Made by a program: the position numbers and the translations under genes. A DNA stretch of 64,000 bases from Pedobacter planticolens. GTDB lineage: Bacteria > Bacteroidota > Bacteroidia > Sphingobacteriales > Sphingobacteriaceae. Shown here in pieces: positions 26,392-35,352 of this stretch (positions within the stretch are counted from its first letter, which is position 1; each line of letters starts with the position of its first letter). The stretch covers positions 434,001-498,000 of the forward strand of contig NZ_WNXD01000001.1 of NCBI RefSeq assembly GCF_014172375.1, given 5' to 3'. The notes beneath the pieces are model-generated. The model was not told the DNA's origin. It worked only from the letters and a program-made list of their open reading frames with translations, and made no database searches.

Positions 26392-26919
26392 ATGTTTCTA
26401 GAAAACCTAAAAAATATTACCACTTTTATTTTCGATGTAGACGGAGTTTTAACCGACGGAACTGTTGTTGCATCAGAATCTGGAGATCTTCTACGTACAT
26501 TTAATATTAAGGATGGTTATGCCTTACAGTTAGCTTTAAAAAAAGGCTATAATATTTGCATTATATCTGGAAGTGGTGGTCCTGCAACAACAAAGCGTTT
26601 CGAAAACTTAGGATTACCAGATGTTTTTTTAAAAGTAGGAGACAAGGTTGCTGTTTTTGAAACATATCTAAAAGAAAAAAATATCTCGCCAGTACAAGTT
26701 TTATACATGGGCGATGATATGCCCGACTATTATGTAATGCAATTAGTAGGCGTGGCCACATGCCCGCTTGATGCTATAGATGAAATTAAACAAATTTCGC
26801 ATTACATTTCTCCTAAAAAAGGAGGTGAAGCTGCCGTTAGAGATGTAATTGAAAAGGTATTAAAAGTTCAACAAAATTGGTTTGATCTTAATCCTTCTGC
26901 TGTCGATTCTAGCAAATAA
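26392..26919 (+). CDS. kdsC: HAD-IIIC family KDO 8-phosphate phosphatase
   Basis: The 175-residue protein has the HAD motif FDVDGVLTDG (Asp nucleophile about 14), SGSGGPATTKR (motif II), and YMGDDMPDYYVM (motif IV). It converts 3-deoxy-manno-octulosonate 8-phosphate to KDO for LPS. The length and capless fold fit KdsC. It starts 15 bp after iscX and is probably in the same transcript. Confidence 0.88.
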   Translation: MFLENLKNITTFIFDVDGVLTDGTVVASESGDLLRTFNIKDGYALQLALKKGYNICIISGSGGPATTKRFENLGLPDVFLKVGDKVAVFETYLKEKNISPVQVLYMGDDMPDYYVMQLVGVATCPLDAIDEIKQISHYISPKKGGEAAVRDVIEKVLKVQQNWFDLNPSAVDSSK

Positions 26920-27087
26920 AAACCTTATCACGTTGTTTTTTAAGTGTTTAAAATTGTTACAATTATTTACCGTAATCAATTAAACTTTCCTATACTTTTA
27001 TGTTCTAACAAATACAAAAACATAAAAGAACCAGGGATTTCTATGCCTAGCTTAGAAATTTCAAAACACTTAAAAAACAAAAACAAC

Positions 27088-27492
27088 ATGAAAAAATTAG
27101 CATTATCATTAGTACTTGTAGCAGGATTAGCATTCGGTGCAAGTGCACAACAAGGTGGTCAACAACGTCGTATGATGTCTCCAGAAGACAGAGTAAAGCA
27201 ATTAGATGAGAAAGTTAAATTAACTGACGATCAAAAAACTAAAGCTACTGAAGTTTATACTGCTGCAGCTGCTGAGCAAAAAAAGATGATGGAAGAGATG
27301 CAAGCTGCTGGTGGTACTCCAGATAGAGCTGCAATGCAAGAAAAAAGAACAAAAATGACTGCTGATCTTGATGCAAAAGTAAATGCTATTTTAACTGATG
27401 ATCAGAAAAAAGCGTACAAAACTTGGCAAGAAGAAATGAAAGCCGCAAGAGAAAAAGCAATGAAAGAAAGACAAGGTGGCGGTGGTAAATAA
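27088..27492 (+). CDS. Spy/CpxP-like exported small protein
   Basis: The 134-residue protein has a clear signal peptide (MKKLALSLVLVAGLAFGASAQQ, about 1-21; cleavage after ASA). The mature part is helical and rich in Gln, Met, Lys and Glu, with MMSPEDRVKQLDEKVKLTDDQKTKATEVY and a second LTDDQKKAYKTWQEEMK unit, and a basic Gly-rich tail. It resembles Spy/CpxP-type periplasmic chaperones or LTXXQ proteins. An upstream start at 26944 is rejected, as it would add 48 residues that break the signal peptide. Confidence 0.75.
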   Translation: MKKLALSLVLVAGLAFGASAQQGGQQRRMMSPEDRVKQLDEKVKLTDDQKTKATEVYTAAAAEQKKMMEEMQAAGGTPDRAAMQEKRTKMTADLDAKVNAILTDDQKKAYKTWQEEMKAAREKAMKERQGGGGK

Positions 27493-27509
27493 TTAAACCA
27501 TCACATTTT

Positions 27510-27550
27510 ATAAATAACAAAAGCGACTTATGGTCGCTTTTGTTATTTAT
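27510..27550 (+). terminator. Intrinsic hairpin terminator
   Basis: A perfect 18-bp inverted repeat (27510-27527 and 27533-27550) has a 5-nt loop (ttatg). The core AAGCGAC/GTCGCTT is followed by TTTTGTTATTTAT. It ends the Spy-like gene. Confidence 0.9.
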
Positions 27551-27558
27551 AGGCTTTT

Positions 27559-27626
27559 GTCATTCAGAGCGAAGCGAAGAATCTATTGCGAATTCTAATA
27601 ATAGATTCCTCCGAAGTCGGAATGAC
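27559..27626. repeat. Interspersed palindromic element ('HSERSEESI' type)
   Basis: Ends GTCATTC (27559-27565) and GAATGAC (27620-27626) are inverted, as are inner GAATCTA (27579-27585) and TAGATTC (27602-27608). Its reading gives the peptide CHSERSEESI, which I recall as a common translated artefact of a Bacteroidota repeat. An upstream in-frame maf start would include it, which argues against that start. Confidence 0.65.
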
Positions 27627-27662
27627 AAAGAAGATTATTATTTTAGCACAAATTTATACAAC

Positions 27663-28232
27663 ATGTACAAACAGCAGCAACCCATTATTTTAGCTTCAAA
27701 ATCACCTCGTCGTCAAGAATTAATGAAATTGATCGGATTAGAATTTACTATCGAATTGAAAGAAGTGGATGAAAGTTATCCTGATGGGTTAAGCCCTGCA
27801 GAAATTGCTGTTTATATTTCCGAGCAAAAAGCAAAAGCATTTGGTAACGCCGAAAATAAGATTGTAATCACTGCTGATACTATCGTGGCCTTAGATGGTG
27901 AAATTTTAGGGAAACCAAACGATAAACCTCATGCACAAGAAATGTTGCGCAAATTATCTGGGCGCACACACGAAGTGTATACAGGTGTAACTTTAATTAA
28001 GGATGATAAATTGGTATCATTTTATGACTTAACAGAAGTACACTGCAAAGAAGTGAGTGATGAAGAAATTGATTTCTATATTGATAACTACAAACCTTAC
28101 GATAAAGCAGGAGCTTACGGCGTACAAGATTGGTGGGGTTTAGTTGTAGTGAAACGTATCGAAGGTTCTTACACCAACGTAATGGGTTTACCGACAGAGA
28201 AATTATATCAAGCATTGAGCGATTTAAAATAG
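27663..28232 (+). CDS. Maf-family nucleotide pyrophosphatase
   Basis: The 189-residue protein has the Maf motif ILASKSPRRQELM (about 8-20), TADTIVALDG with the catalytic Asp, and the C-terminal VMGLPTEKLYQAL. Maf proteins hydrolyse dTTP/UTP or modified nucleoside triphosphates; this one is closest to the YhdE type. The start at 27663 gives the family length. An in-frame start at 27540 would translate the interspersed repeat. Confidence 0.92.
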   Translation: MYKQQQPIILASKSPRRQELMKLIGLEFTIELKEVDESYPDGLSPAEIAVYISEQKAKAFGNAENKIVITADTIVALDGEILGKPNDKPHAQEMLRKLSGRTHEVYTGVTLIKDDKLVSFYDLTEVHCKEVSDEEIDFYIDNYKPYDKAGAYGVQDWWGLVVVKRIEGSYTNVMGLPTEKLYQALSDLK

Positions 28233-28280
28233 CTTGTTTTTTAAGCTCAATGCTACCCCCCGCTGGCGGGGGTTGGGGAT
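28211..28280. terminator. Hairpins straddling the maf stop codon
   Basis: AGCATTGAGC (28211-28220, inside maf) and GCTCAATGCT (28245-28254) are a perfect 10-bp inverted repeat around the maf stop. Just after it ACCCCC and GGGGGT (28255-28273) make a second small stem, part of a 'GCTGGCGGGGG' intergenic element. The region separates convergent maf and ppx and is likely a 3' processing or termination site. Confidence 0.5.
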
Positions 28281-28283
28281 GGA

Positions 28284-29189
28284 CTAAACCTTCAAACTCT
28301 GCAAAACACCCATTTTCAAATCATAAGTAGAGAGTTTTATCTTCTTAATATCAAACTCATCTAATATATAATTAGTTAAAATACTCGCCATTACAATCAT
28401 GTCTACACGAAGTGGAATTAAACCTTTCATGTTTGCACGTTCATCATGAGTAGCCTTAATTAAAGTGCTCGCTAATTCGGTATACGCAGGTAAAGAAATA
28501 TTTGCCGTACTTATTTTAGCAATATCAATCTTTGGCGAAAGCATTCCAGCAAAGGTTTCAAATGCACCTGCAGAACCAATTAAAGTTTTCGGTTTATAAG
28601 CCGAACAAATTACTTTAAGCGCTTTTAATTCCTCATCTAAATGATCCGTTATTGATTTCTGATCAGACGTATTAATAGGGTCTGATTTGAAAAATCGTTG
28701 CATCAGCCTTGCTGCACCAATGTTATAACTCTTTTTCCAAACAAGCGTTTCTTCGTCACACAGAATAAATTCAGTACTGCCGCCACCAATATCCATAATT
28801 AAAGATTTACCTTTAATCGCCCCGCTCCATTTTACACCTTCGTAAATATATTGCGCTTCCTCATCGCCATCAATAATATCAATTTCAATATTAGCGTGTT
28901 TTTTTGCAGCCTCAACAAAATCTAATCCATTTTTCGCACTACGAACACCAGAAGTTGCTGTTGCTTTAATAATATCAACCTCATGTTTATCCAGTTCTGC
29001 TCTAAATTCTTGCAAACATGTTATACCACGTTTAAATGCTGCAGGAATTATTAAATTATTTGCAGTAATGTCTTCGCCTAATTTTACAGGCTGATTGGTT
29101 TTATAAATTACATGAAGTTCATTCGCATGCTGCTCTGCAATTATTAAATGAAAAGTATTAGTCCCTAAATCTATTACAGCTGTTTTCAT
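28284..29189 (-). CDS. Ppx/GppA-family exopolyphosphatase
   Basis: The 301-residue protein is the short form of the family. It has the phosphate-binding motifs VIDLGTNTFHLIIA (about 5-18) and LIMDIGGGSTEFILCD (about 138-153), typical of the ASKHA fold. It hydrolyses polyphosphate or pppGpp. It lacks the C-terminal domain of the long E. coli enzymes. Confidence 0.9.
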   Translation of the reverse strand: MKTAVIDLGTNTFHLIIAEQHANELHVIYKTNQPVKLGEDITANNLIIPAAFKRGITCLQEFRAELDKHEVDIIKATATSGVRSAKNGLDFVEAAKKHANIEIDIIDGDEEAQYIYEGVKWSGAIKGKSLIMDIGGGSTEFILCDEETLVWKKSYNIGAARLMQRFFKSDPINTSDQKSITDHLDEELKALKVICSAYKPKTLIGSAGAFETFAGMLSPKIDIAKISTANISLPAYTELASTLIKATHDERANMKGLIPLRVDMIVMASILTNYILDEFDIKKIKLSTYDLKMGVLQSLKV

Positions 29190-29219
29190 GTATTAATTTA
29201 ACGGATATTTCTGGATAGT

Positions 29220-29291
29220 ATTACCACCTAAGAAACCTTAGTTCACCTTAGCAAATTAGCCTTAGCTTTTCTTAGATGTCTTAGGTGGTGA
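29220..29291. repeat. CTTAG-word inverted repeat, copy 2
   Basis: Perfect 10-bp inverted ends ACCACCTAAG and CTTAGGTGGT flank a core with repeated CCTTAG words. Copy 1 is at 10454-10523. It lies between ppx and the ABC permease, both on the minus strand. Confidence 0.7.
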
Positions 29292-29296
29292 AAAAA

Positions 29297-30628
29297 TTAA
29301 TTCTTATACGTAAACCACTTAAACATCTCTTTAAACGTAGTTTTCTTACCATACATTAAAATACCAACCCTATAAATTCTGCTTGCAACCCAAACTGTAC
29401 CAATAAAACCAACCACTAAAATCACCATAGATAAAGCAAGCTCCCAATTAGGTACACCATAAGGTAAACGCACCACCATTGCAATAGGAGAGGTAAATGG
29501 AATCATCGACAGCCAAAAAGCAATATTCCCATAAGGGTCATTTGTAACCACACTTAACGATAAAGCGTAACCCAATAACAATGGCATCATTACTGGCATC
29601 ATAAACTGTTGGGTTTCCGTTTCACTATCAACCGCAGAACCAATGGCAGCATATAAAGCACTGTAAAACAAATATCCACCAATAAAGAAAAAGATAAACA
29701 CCGAAACAATTTTACCAAAATCCAAACCAGCTAAGCTTTTTTGTATATCTAATAAAGGACCCTGCGCTGGCGAAACTACCTGCGTACCAGTAGTAACCTG
29801 ACTTCCACTTTGTGTAGAAGCAGCTATCTTTTTAACATCAACTTTATCTGCCAAAATAGTTACTGCAACAGTACTAATGGTAAGCGTTAACACAATCCAT
29901 AAAATAAACTGAGTTAAACCTACTAAAGCAATACCAATAATTTTGCCCATCATTAATTGAAAAGGTTTTACAGAAGAAATCATTACTTCAATAATTCTGC
30001 TTGTTTTCTCTTCAATTACGCCACGCATTACCTGTATCCCATACAACATAATAAACATAAACATCAATATGCCTGCAATAAACGCAATAACTGTACTTGC
30101 TCCAGCACTGCTCGATTCTTCTTTTCCAGTATCAGCAATCTTTTTAGTTTCAATATCAACCGATGTTTTCAACTGATCTAAATCAGCTTGTGCAATACCA
30201 GATTCTTTCAGTTTTTGGTTGCGAATCAACTCCTCAATATCGCCCGATATTCTGTTGTTTAAAGATAAACCAGCCTGTTTTGCGCCAAACAATTCAACAC
30301 CCTTTGGCGCTTTTAAATCAAACTCAGGCAAATACAAAACATAATCATAGTCCGAAGTTTTCAGCGATTTCTTCATCTCCTCCAACCCCTTACTCACGTA
30401 ATCGTATTCAATGTTTTTGTCCGATGCCAATTTATCAGTTAAAGTTTTGTTAGTGCTTACTACTGCAATTTTATCGTGTGTGTCTTTAATACCTTTATAG
30501 GTGAAATAACCAATTAAACCATAAATACCAGCAATTAAAAGCGGAGTTAAAAAAGTCATGATAATGAACGATTTTTTCTTCACTCTCGATAAATATTCTC
30601 TACGTATAATGAGTAAAATCTTATTCAT
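29297..30628 (-). CDS. ABC-2 type permease, NatB-like
   Basis: The 443-residue permease has an N-terminal membrane helix (about 22-40), a long extracytoplasmic domain, then about five helices in the C-terminal half (from about 180). The [35 protein letters not shown]-type block (positions about 200-235) is typical of NatB/ABC-2 proteins. The start at 30628 ([13 protein letters not shown]) overlaps the ATPase gene by 8 bp; an alternative start at 30652 overlaps by 32 bp. Exported substrate unknown. Confidence 0.88.
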   Translation of the reverse strand: [443 protein letters not shown]

Positions 30629-31532
30629 AATCTTGTCTTTTAACTTTGTCAATAAAAATATCGTTCATGGTTGGTATCACCTCATCTAAGCGTGTAATGG
30701 CAACGTAAGGGAGCAGGGCCGATAAAACTTCGTTGGCGGTTCTGTCTTTTTGTAGCTGAATTTTAATTAAAGTTTTGCCTTTTACGTTTTCGGTTTGCAA
30801 TACTTCAAAAATACCTTTGGCAGTTTCTACATTATAATCACCTTCATATTCAATCCAGTAAGTATTGTTGCGGTAAGTAGCCTTAATTTCATCTACACTA
30901 CCATCTAAAATCTTTTTAGATCTATCAATTAAAGCAATGTGGTCGCAAAGTTCTTCTACACTTTCCATTCTATGCGTAGAGAATATAAAAGTAGCCCCTT
31001 GTTTGTTCAATTCTAAAATTTCGTTCTTAATAATATCAGCGTTAACAGGGTCGAAACCAGAGAAAGGTTCATCTAAAATAATTAACTCGGGTTGATGCAA
31101 AATGGTAGCCACAAACTGTACCTTTTGCTGCATTCCCTTACTTAAATCCTCTACTTTTTTGCTCCACCAGCCAGCCATCTCTAGCTTCTCGAACCAAAAT
31201 TTAATACGTTTAGTAGCTTCGGCAGTGCTTAAACCTTTCAATTTGGATAGGTATAAAACCTGTTCGCCAATCTCCATTTTCTTGTACAAACCACGTTCTT
31301 CGGGTAAGTAACCAATCTGCGAAATATGGTTGGCATTTAACCGCTCACCATTAAATAGCACTTCGCCACTATCTGGTGCAGTAATTTGAGTAATAATTCT
31401 AATTAAAGAAGTTTTGCCAGCACCATTCGGACCCAAAAGCCCAAATATTTTACCTCTTTCTACTTCCAAGCTAACTTGGTCTAAGGCACGGTGCGCTGCA
31501 TATTGTTTTACAATATTTTTTACGCTTAGCAT
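30621..31532 (-). CDS. ABC transporter ATP-binding protein, NatA-like
   Basis: The 303-residue ATPase has Walker A GPNGAGKTSLIR (about 34-45), signature LSKGMQQK and Walker B LIILDEPFSGFDP. The C-terminal extension (about 215-303) is typical of the DUF4162-type NatA family. It pairs with the downstream NatB-like permease, whose start overlaps it. Confidence 0.92.
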   Translation of the reverse strand: MLSVKNIVKQYAAHRALDQVSLEVERGKIFGLLGPNGAGKTSLIRIITQITAPDSGEVLFNGERLNANHISQIGYLPEERGLYKKMEIGEQVLYLSKLKGLSTAEATKRIKFWFEKLEMAGWWSKKVEDLSKGMQQKVQFVATILHQPELIILDEPFSGFDPVNADIIKNEILELNKQGATFIFSTHRMESVEELCDHIALIDRSKKILDGSVDEIKATYRNNTYWIEYEGDYNVETAKGIFEVLQTENVKGKTLIKIQLQKDRTANEVLSALLPYVAITRLDEVIPTMNDIFIDKVKRQDYE

Positions 31533-32246
31533 TTTACGATGTTTGTTTTAGTTAGTAAATATAAGATGCTGGGAGGTTAAAAATGTTACGGTTGTTTTTA
31601 AAAGAGTTTGGCCTCACCCCCAACCCCTCTCCGAAGGAGAGGGGCGTTTATGACGGAAATTAATAGCGGATAACTGGCGGGTGCTAGGTTTCTTTTAGCG
31701 GGTGCTAGGTTTCTTTTAGCAGGTGCTAGGTTTCTTTTAGCAGGTGCTAGGTTTCTTTTAGCAGGTGCTAGGTTTCTTTCGGCAGGTGCTAGGTTTCTTT
31801 TGGCAGGTGCTAGGTTTCTTTTGGCAGGTGCTAGGTTTCTTTTAGCAGGTGCTAGGTTTCTTTTGGCAGGTGCTAGGTTTCTTTCGGCAGGTGCTAGGTT
31901 TCTTTTAGCAGGTGCTAGGTTTCTACTGGCTGGTGCTAGGTTTCTTTTAGCAGTTGTTAGTTTATTACACTGGCTTAAGTTCTTTAAACCTGATTGTAGT
32001 GGAAATACTTTTTGTGTTGCGAATATCTGTTGTTGAATGCAGTGCTAAAGATTTCTCGGCTACGATTAAAACGATGGAAGACGTTGATACAAAAAGATTG
32101 TAACGGAAAGCGGGGCTATTGGGAGCGATGAAATGCTAGTTTTGTTTTTCTAGAAAATAGCTTTTCTATTAAGTGAGGGTTACAAGTTCGATTTAGTTTA
32201 GGGGTGAGGCCAAAAAAAAATCCCGACTATTTGGTCGGGACTTTTT
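31533..32246. other. Gene-free island with tandem array
   Basis: This 714-bp stretch between the ABC exporter (start side) and dnaJ (stop side) has no convincing gene. It contains a 14-bp terminal inverted repeat (TTTGGCCTCACCCC at 31607-31620, GGGGTGAGGCCAAA at 32201-32214), a CTCTCCGAAGGAGAG palindrome (about 31627-31641), and a 21-bp tandem array. About 230 bp of unrecognised sequence follows the array, and the dnaJ terminator closes the stretch. Confidence 0.75.
31674..31965. repeat. 21-bp tandem repeat array (13 copies plus a degenerate one)
   Basis: The word GGTGCTAGGTTTC plus TTTTAGCA recurs with exact 21-bp spacing. GCTAGG starts at 31683, 31704, 31725, 31746, 31767, 31788, 31809, 31830, 31851, 31872, 31893, 31914 and 31935, and a worn copy (GTTAG) is at 31956. 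Variation is limited almost entirely to one codon-like spot (TTA, TTG, TCG or CTG). Read on the plus strand it encodes LAGARFL heptads from just after a stop at 31671 to a stop at 32034, but without an ATG. It is not CRISPR, as there are no spacers. Confidence 0.95.
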
Positions 32247-32248
32247 TT
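32212..32248 (-). terminator. Intrinsic terminator of dnaJ
   Basis: TCCCGAC (32221-32227) and GTCGGGA (32234-32240) form a 7-bp GC stem with a 6-nt loop. On the minus strand it is followed by a run of nine T; on the plus strand by a run of seven T, so it can work in both directions. Confidence 0.9.
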
Positions 32249-33416
32249 ATTCGAAATATTCTTTCATTTTATCGAAGAAACTCTTGTCGTTTTTACCGGG
32301 TTGCGGTTTAAAGTTTGGAGATTCTCTTAAGCTTTCTAAAATGGCTCTTTCTTCATTGCTCAACGCTTTAGGCGTCCAAATATTTACATGAATAATTTCA
32401 TCACCTCTGTGGTAAGAATTTATTTCTGGAATACCTTTTCCTTTTAAGCGTAATAGTTTTCCGCTTTGTGTGCCAGGCTCAATTTTAATTTTTGCCTTTC
32501 CATCAATAGTTGGCACTTCTGCGCTATAACCCAAAGCAGCATCAACAATACTTACATGTAAATCATATACAATATTATTGCCTTCGCGTTTCAAGGTATC
32601 ATGAGGTAACTCTTCAATTAAGATAATTAAATCGCCAGGTACGCCACCATTTGGGGCTGCATTACCTTTGCCAGCCATGCTTAATTGCATGCCTTCGCTT
32701 ACACCTGCAGGAATATTTATAGTAATTGTTTCTTCGCCGCGGGTAGTTCCTTCACCATGGCAAACATTACATTTTGCTGTAATTTGTTGTCCGCTACCGT
32801 GACAAGTAGGGCAGGTTGCTGTGGTTTGCATTTGGCCCAAAATAGTATTGGTTACTCTGCGAACTGCGCCGCTACCACCGCAAGTTTTACAGGTACTTAC
32901 TGATGATTTATCTTTAGCACCTGTGCCATCGCAAGTTTTACAGGTGATTTGTTTGTTAACTTTTATTTTTTTCTCGGCACCGTGAGCAATTTCTTCGAGC
33001 GTTAATTTTACTTTGATGCGTAAATTACTGCCTTTAGCTACTCTACGACCACCGCCACCACGAGATTGTTGACCGCCAAAGAAACTATCGAACGGACTGC
33101 CGCCACCGCCACCAAAGATATCGCCAAATTGGCTAAAGATATCTTCCATGTTCATGCCGCCACCGCCATAACCACCACCGCCGCCTGCGCTACCAACGCC
33201 TGCATGGCCATATTGGTCGTAACGTTGTTTTTTTTCTGGGCTACTTAAAACCTCGTATGCTTCTGCTCCTTCTTTAAATTTATCTTCGGCAGCTTTGTCA
33301 TCAGGGTTTTTATCTGGGTGATATTTAATAGCCAACTTGCGGTAAGCTTTTTTAATTTCCTCCGCCGATGCGTTTTTGGCTACGCCAAGTATGTCGTAAA
33401 AATCTCTTTTGCTCAT
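32247..33416 (-). CDS. dnaJ: Chaperone DnaJ (Hsp40)
   Basis: The 389-residue protein has a J domain with the HPD motif (YHPDKNPDD, about 32-40) and a Gly-rich linker (about 72-125). The zinc-binding region has four CxxCxGxG units ([32 protein letters not shown]), followed by the C-terminal substrate-binding domains. It is full-length type A DnaJ and stimulates the DnaK ATPase. grpE lies 152 bp upstream on the same strand; dnaK is not in the window. Confidence 0.97.
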   Translation of the reverse strand: MSKRDFYDILGVAKNASAEEIKKAYRKLAIKYHPDKNPDDKAAEDKFKEGAEAYEVLSSPEKKQRYDQYGHAGVGSAGGGGGYGGGGMNMEDIFSQFGDIFGGGGGSPFDSFFGGQQSRGGGGRRVAKGSNLRIKVKLTLEEIAHGAEKKIKVNKQITCKTCDGTGAKDKSSVSTCKTCGGSGAVRRVTNTILGQMQTTATCPTCHGSGQQITAKCNVCHGEGTTRGEETITINIPAGVSEGMQLSMAGKGNAAPNGGVPGDLIILIEELPHDTLKREGNNIVYDLHVSIVDAALGYSAEVPTIDGKAKIKIEPGTQSGKLLRLKGKGIPEINSYHRGDEIIHVNIWTPKALSNEERAILESLRESPNFKPQPGKNDKSFFDKMKEYFE

Positions 33417-33419
33417 TTT

Positions 33420-33560
33420 TATAAATGTTGAAATGTTTGAAAGTTGGAATATTTTAATGTTCAGAGTCCACTATCAACCATTCGAAACTTTGTTTGTGTA
33501 AAGGATAGATTGTTGGTTTAAAAATTTTGAACTTTTCAACCTTGCAACATTCCAACCTTC
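33420..33560. repeat. 'gttggaat/attccaac' word region between grpE and dnaJ
   Basis: The gap contains inverted related words: TTGAAATGTTTGAAAGTTGG near the dnaJ start and AACATTCCAACCTT near the grpE stop. They may form a large hairpin in the grpE-dnaJ transcript. No gene was seen. Confidence 0.4.
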
Positions 33561-33568
33561 ATTTTTTT

Positions 33569-34150
33569 TTATGCTCCTACTACCACTTTTGCAAAGCGAA
33601 TTACTTTGTCGTTTAGGGTATATCCTTTTTCTAATTCATCAACTACTTTACCTTTCAAATCATCAGATGGTGCAGGTATTTTGGTAATTGCTTCGTGTAT
33701 ATCGGTATCGAAAGCGGTATTAATGCTTTCCATTTCTTTTAATCCTTTTTGACTTAAAATGCTTTTCAATTTAGTTTGCACTAGCATGATACCATCACGA
33801 ATGGCGCCTACTTCTGTAGTGTTTTCAGTCGCTTTAAGTGCACGTTCAAAATCATCTAAAACAGGTAATAAAGAAACGACTACATCTTTACCAGCTGTTT
33901 GCAATAACTCTACGCGTTCTTTTTGTGTACGACGTTTATAGTTATCAAATTCTGCAAATAAACGTAAGTATTTGTCGTTCAAAGCAGCGTTTTCTTGCTG
34001 TAATTTCTCTTCTACAGAAAGTTCTACTACAGGTTCTGCGGTTGCATTTTCTGTATCGTTAGTTTCTTCGCTTTGTGCGTTTTCTATTTCTTGCTCTACC
34101 TGATTATTGTTGATAACCGGTTCTTCTTCCTTTTTCTTCTTATTAAACAT
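33569..34150 (-). CDS. grpE: Nucleotide-exchange factor GrpE
   Basis: The 193-residue protein has an acidic, disordered N-terminus, a long coiled coil (about 50-110, with LQQENAALNDKYLRLFAEFDNYKRRTQKE as its central part) and the conserved C-terminal beta region (DIHEAITKIPAPSDDLKGKVVDELEKGY). The C-terminal RFAKVVVG is typical. It releases ADP from DnaK. Confidence 0.95.
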   Translation of the reverse strand: MFNKKKKEEEPVINNNQVEQEIENAQSEETNDTENATAEPVVELSVEEKLQQENAALNDKYLRLFAEFDNYKRRTQKERVELLQTAGKDVVVSLLPVLDDFERALKATENTTEVGAIRDGIMLVQTKLKSILSQKGLKEMESINTAFDTDIHEAITKIPAPSDDLKGKVVDELEKGYTLNDKVIRFAKVVVGA

Positions 34151-34256
34151 GTTTTATACTCGTGTTTTTTGTGTTGAAACTCAAAAGTTTTGCCAATAAC
34201 GAAAATCAGCCATGCTGTCAGTTTTAATTAGAGATTACTGAACAGAATGGCTGATT

Positions 34257-34405
34257 GACTGACAATGGGATTTACGATCTTAGATTTACGATTTTAGATT
34301 GGCAGGATGTATAAACCCTATTCGTTTCTAAATATTGCTCATGATTTTAGATTTACAATTTTAGATGGCACATCATGACATCGTAATTCGTCAATTTAAA
34401 ATCGT
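34257..34405. repeat. 'gattttagatttacg' word repeat
   Basis: The words TTTACGATTTTAGATT (34285-34300, identical to 16730-16745) and GATTTTAGATTTACA (about 34343-34357) recur, and inverted copies (TTTAAAATCGTAAATCG) follow near 34395. They fill the grpE-ftsE gap. Confidence 0.6.
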
Positions 34406-34412
34406 AAATCGA

Positions 34413-35096
34413 TTAGGCAATTTGGGCATCTTCATGCACAACACCACCTTCACATTTAATAATACGTGAAGGGAAAGTGCGGATGATATGATAATCGTGA
34501 GTTGCCATTAAAACAGCGGTTCCGCTTTGACTAATTTGTTTTAATAACAATACAATTTCTTCGGATGTATCTGGATCTAAGTTACCGGTTGGTTCATCGG
34601 CCAAAATAATTTCTGGGTTATTTAACAACGCTCTAGCAATTACAACACGTTGTTGCTCGCCGCCAGAAATTTCGTGAGGCATTTTTTTAATTTTAGAACG
34701 TAAACCTACTTTCTCCAACACATCTTTAATGCGTTCGTTAATTAGGTTTTTATCGTCCCAACCTGTTGCTTTTAGTACAAACTCTAAATTTTGTTCAACA
34801 GTTCTATCGCTTAATAACTGAAAATCTTGAAACACAATTCCTAGTTTTCTGCGTAAATAAGGTACTTCTTTATCGGCTAGGTTTTTTAAATCGAAGCCCG
34901 CAACTGCACCAGCACCATTGCCGATGTGTAAATCGCCGTAAATTATTTTCAATAAACTACTTTTTCCAGAACCAGTTTGACCAATTAAAAAAACAAATTC
35001 GCCTTTGGCTATGTCTAAATTTACGTTTGATAAAACCAAGTGTTTTTGTTGAAAAACATCTACATTTTGTAAGTTGATAACTATGTTTTCTGCCAT
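34413..35096 (-). CDS. ftsE: Cell-division ATP-binding protein FtsE
   Basis: The 227-residue ATPase has Walker [13 protein letters not shown] (about 38-49), signature ISGGEQQRV and Walker [13 protein letters not shown], typical of the FtsE/LolD family. FtsEX regulates peptidoglycan hydrolases at the division site. No ftsX is adjacent, as is usual in Bacteroidota. The 67-codon gene upstream ends 2 bp before it. LolD is the main alternative. Confidence 0.85.
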   Translation of the reverse strand: MAENIVINLQNVDVFQQKHLVLSNVNLDIAKGEFVFLIGQTGSGKSSLLKIIYGDLHIGNGAGAVAGFDLKNLADKEVPYLRRKLGIVFQDFQLLSDRTVEQNLEFVLKATGWDDKNLINERIKDVLEKVGLRSKIKKMPHEISGGEQQRVVIARALLNNPEIILADEPTGNLDPDTSEEIVLLLKQISQSGTAVLMATHDYHIIRTFPSRIIKCEGGVVHEDAQIA

Positions 35097-35098
35097 GC

Positions 35099-35302
35099 TT
35101 AAATATCTAATTTAGTAACCTGTCCAAAAGGTAAATTATTAATTATGTTCATAATGTAAGGTAGTTTATCTCCAAAGCCTAATTTCTCTAATGATTTATC
35201 AGGGCGATCTACTCTAAAATAAGCTAAGAGTGTAAACTTCTCATCTCTTAGTTGTACGTAATCGGGTATTTTGGCAATGCCTTTTACTTTTATGATATAC
35301 AT
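35099..35302 (-). CDS. Small conserved-looking protein upstream of ftsE
   Basis: The 67-residue protein (MYIIKVKGIAKIPDYVQLRD at the start) is not recognised. It has no signal or membrane segment, and is mixed alpha/beta with Leu/Ile-rich ends. It ends 2 bp before ftsE and is probably co-translated. A role near FtsE is inferred from position only. Confidence 0.7.
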   Translation of the reverse strand: MYIIKVKGIAKIPDYVQLRDEKFTLLAYFRVDRPDKSLEKLGFGDKLPYIMNIINNLPFGQVTKLDI

Positions 35303-35352
35303 TTGCCCAAAAATAACATTTCTAGCTGATAATTGAATTGAAATAATCGATT

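Noticed and set aside
27559..27663. Upstream start for maf adding the HSERSEESI peptide
   Set aside because: That peptide comes from an interspersed palindromic repeat; the Maf fold begins at 27663.
31674..31965. CRISPR array
   Set aside because: The units are contiguous, with no unique spacers and no cas genes nearby.
31674..32036. Open frame of LAGARFL heptads as a protein-coding gene
   Set aside because: It has no ATG, no ribosome-binding site and no promoter, and is explained by the 21-bp tandem array. A TTG at 31800 is the only start-like codon. It is kept as a repeat.
32041..32200. tRNA-like motif GTTCGATT in the gene-free island
   Set aside because: There is no acceptor stem, anticodon arm or CCA context around it.
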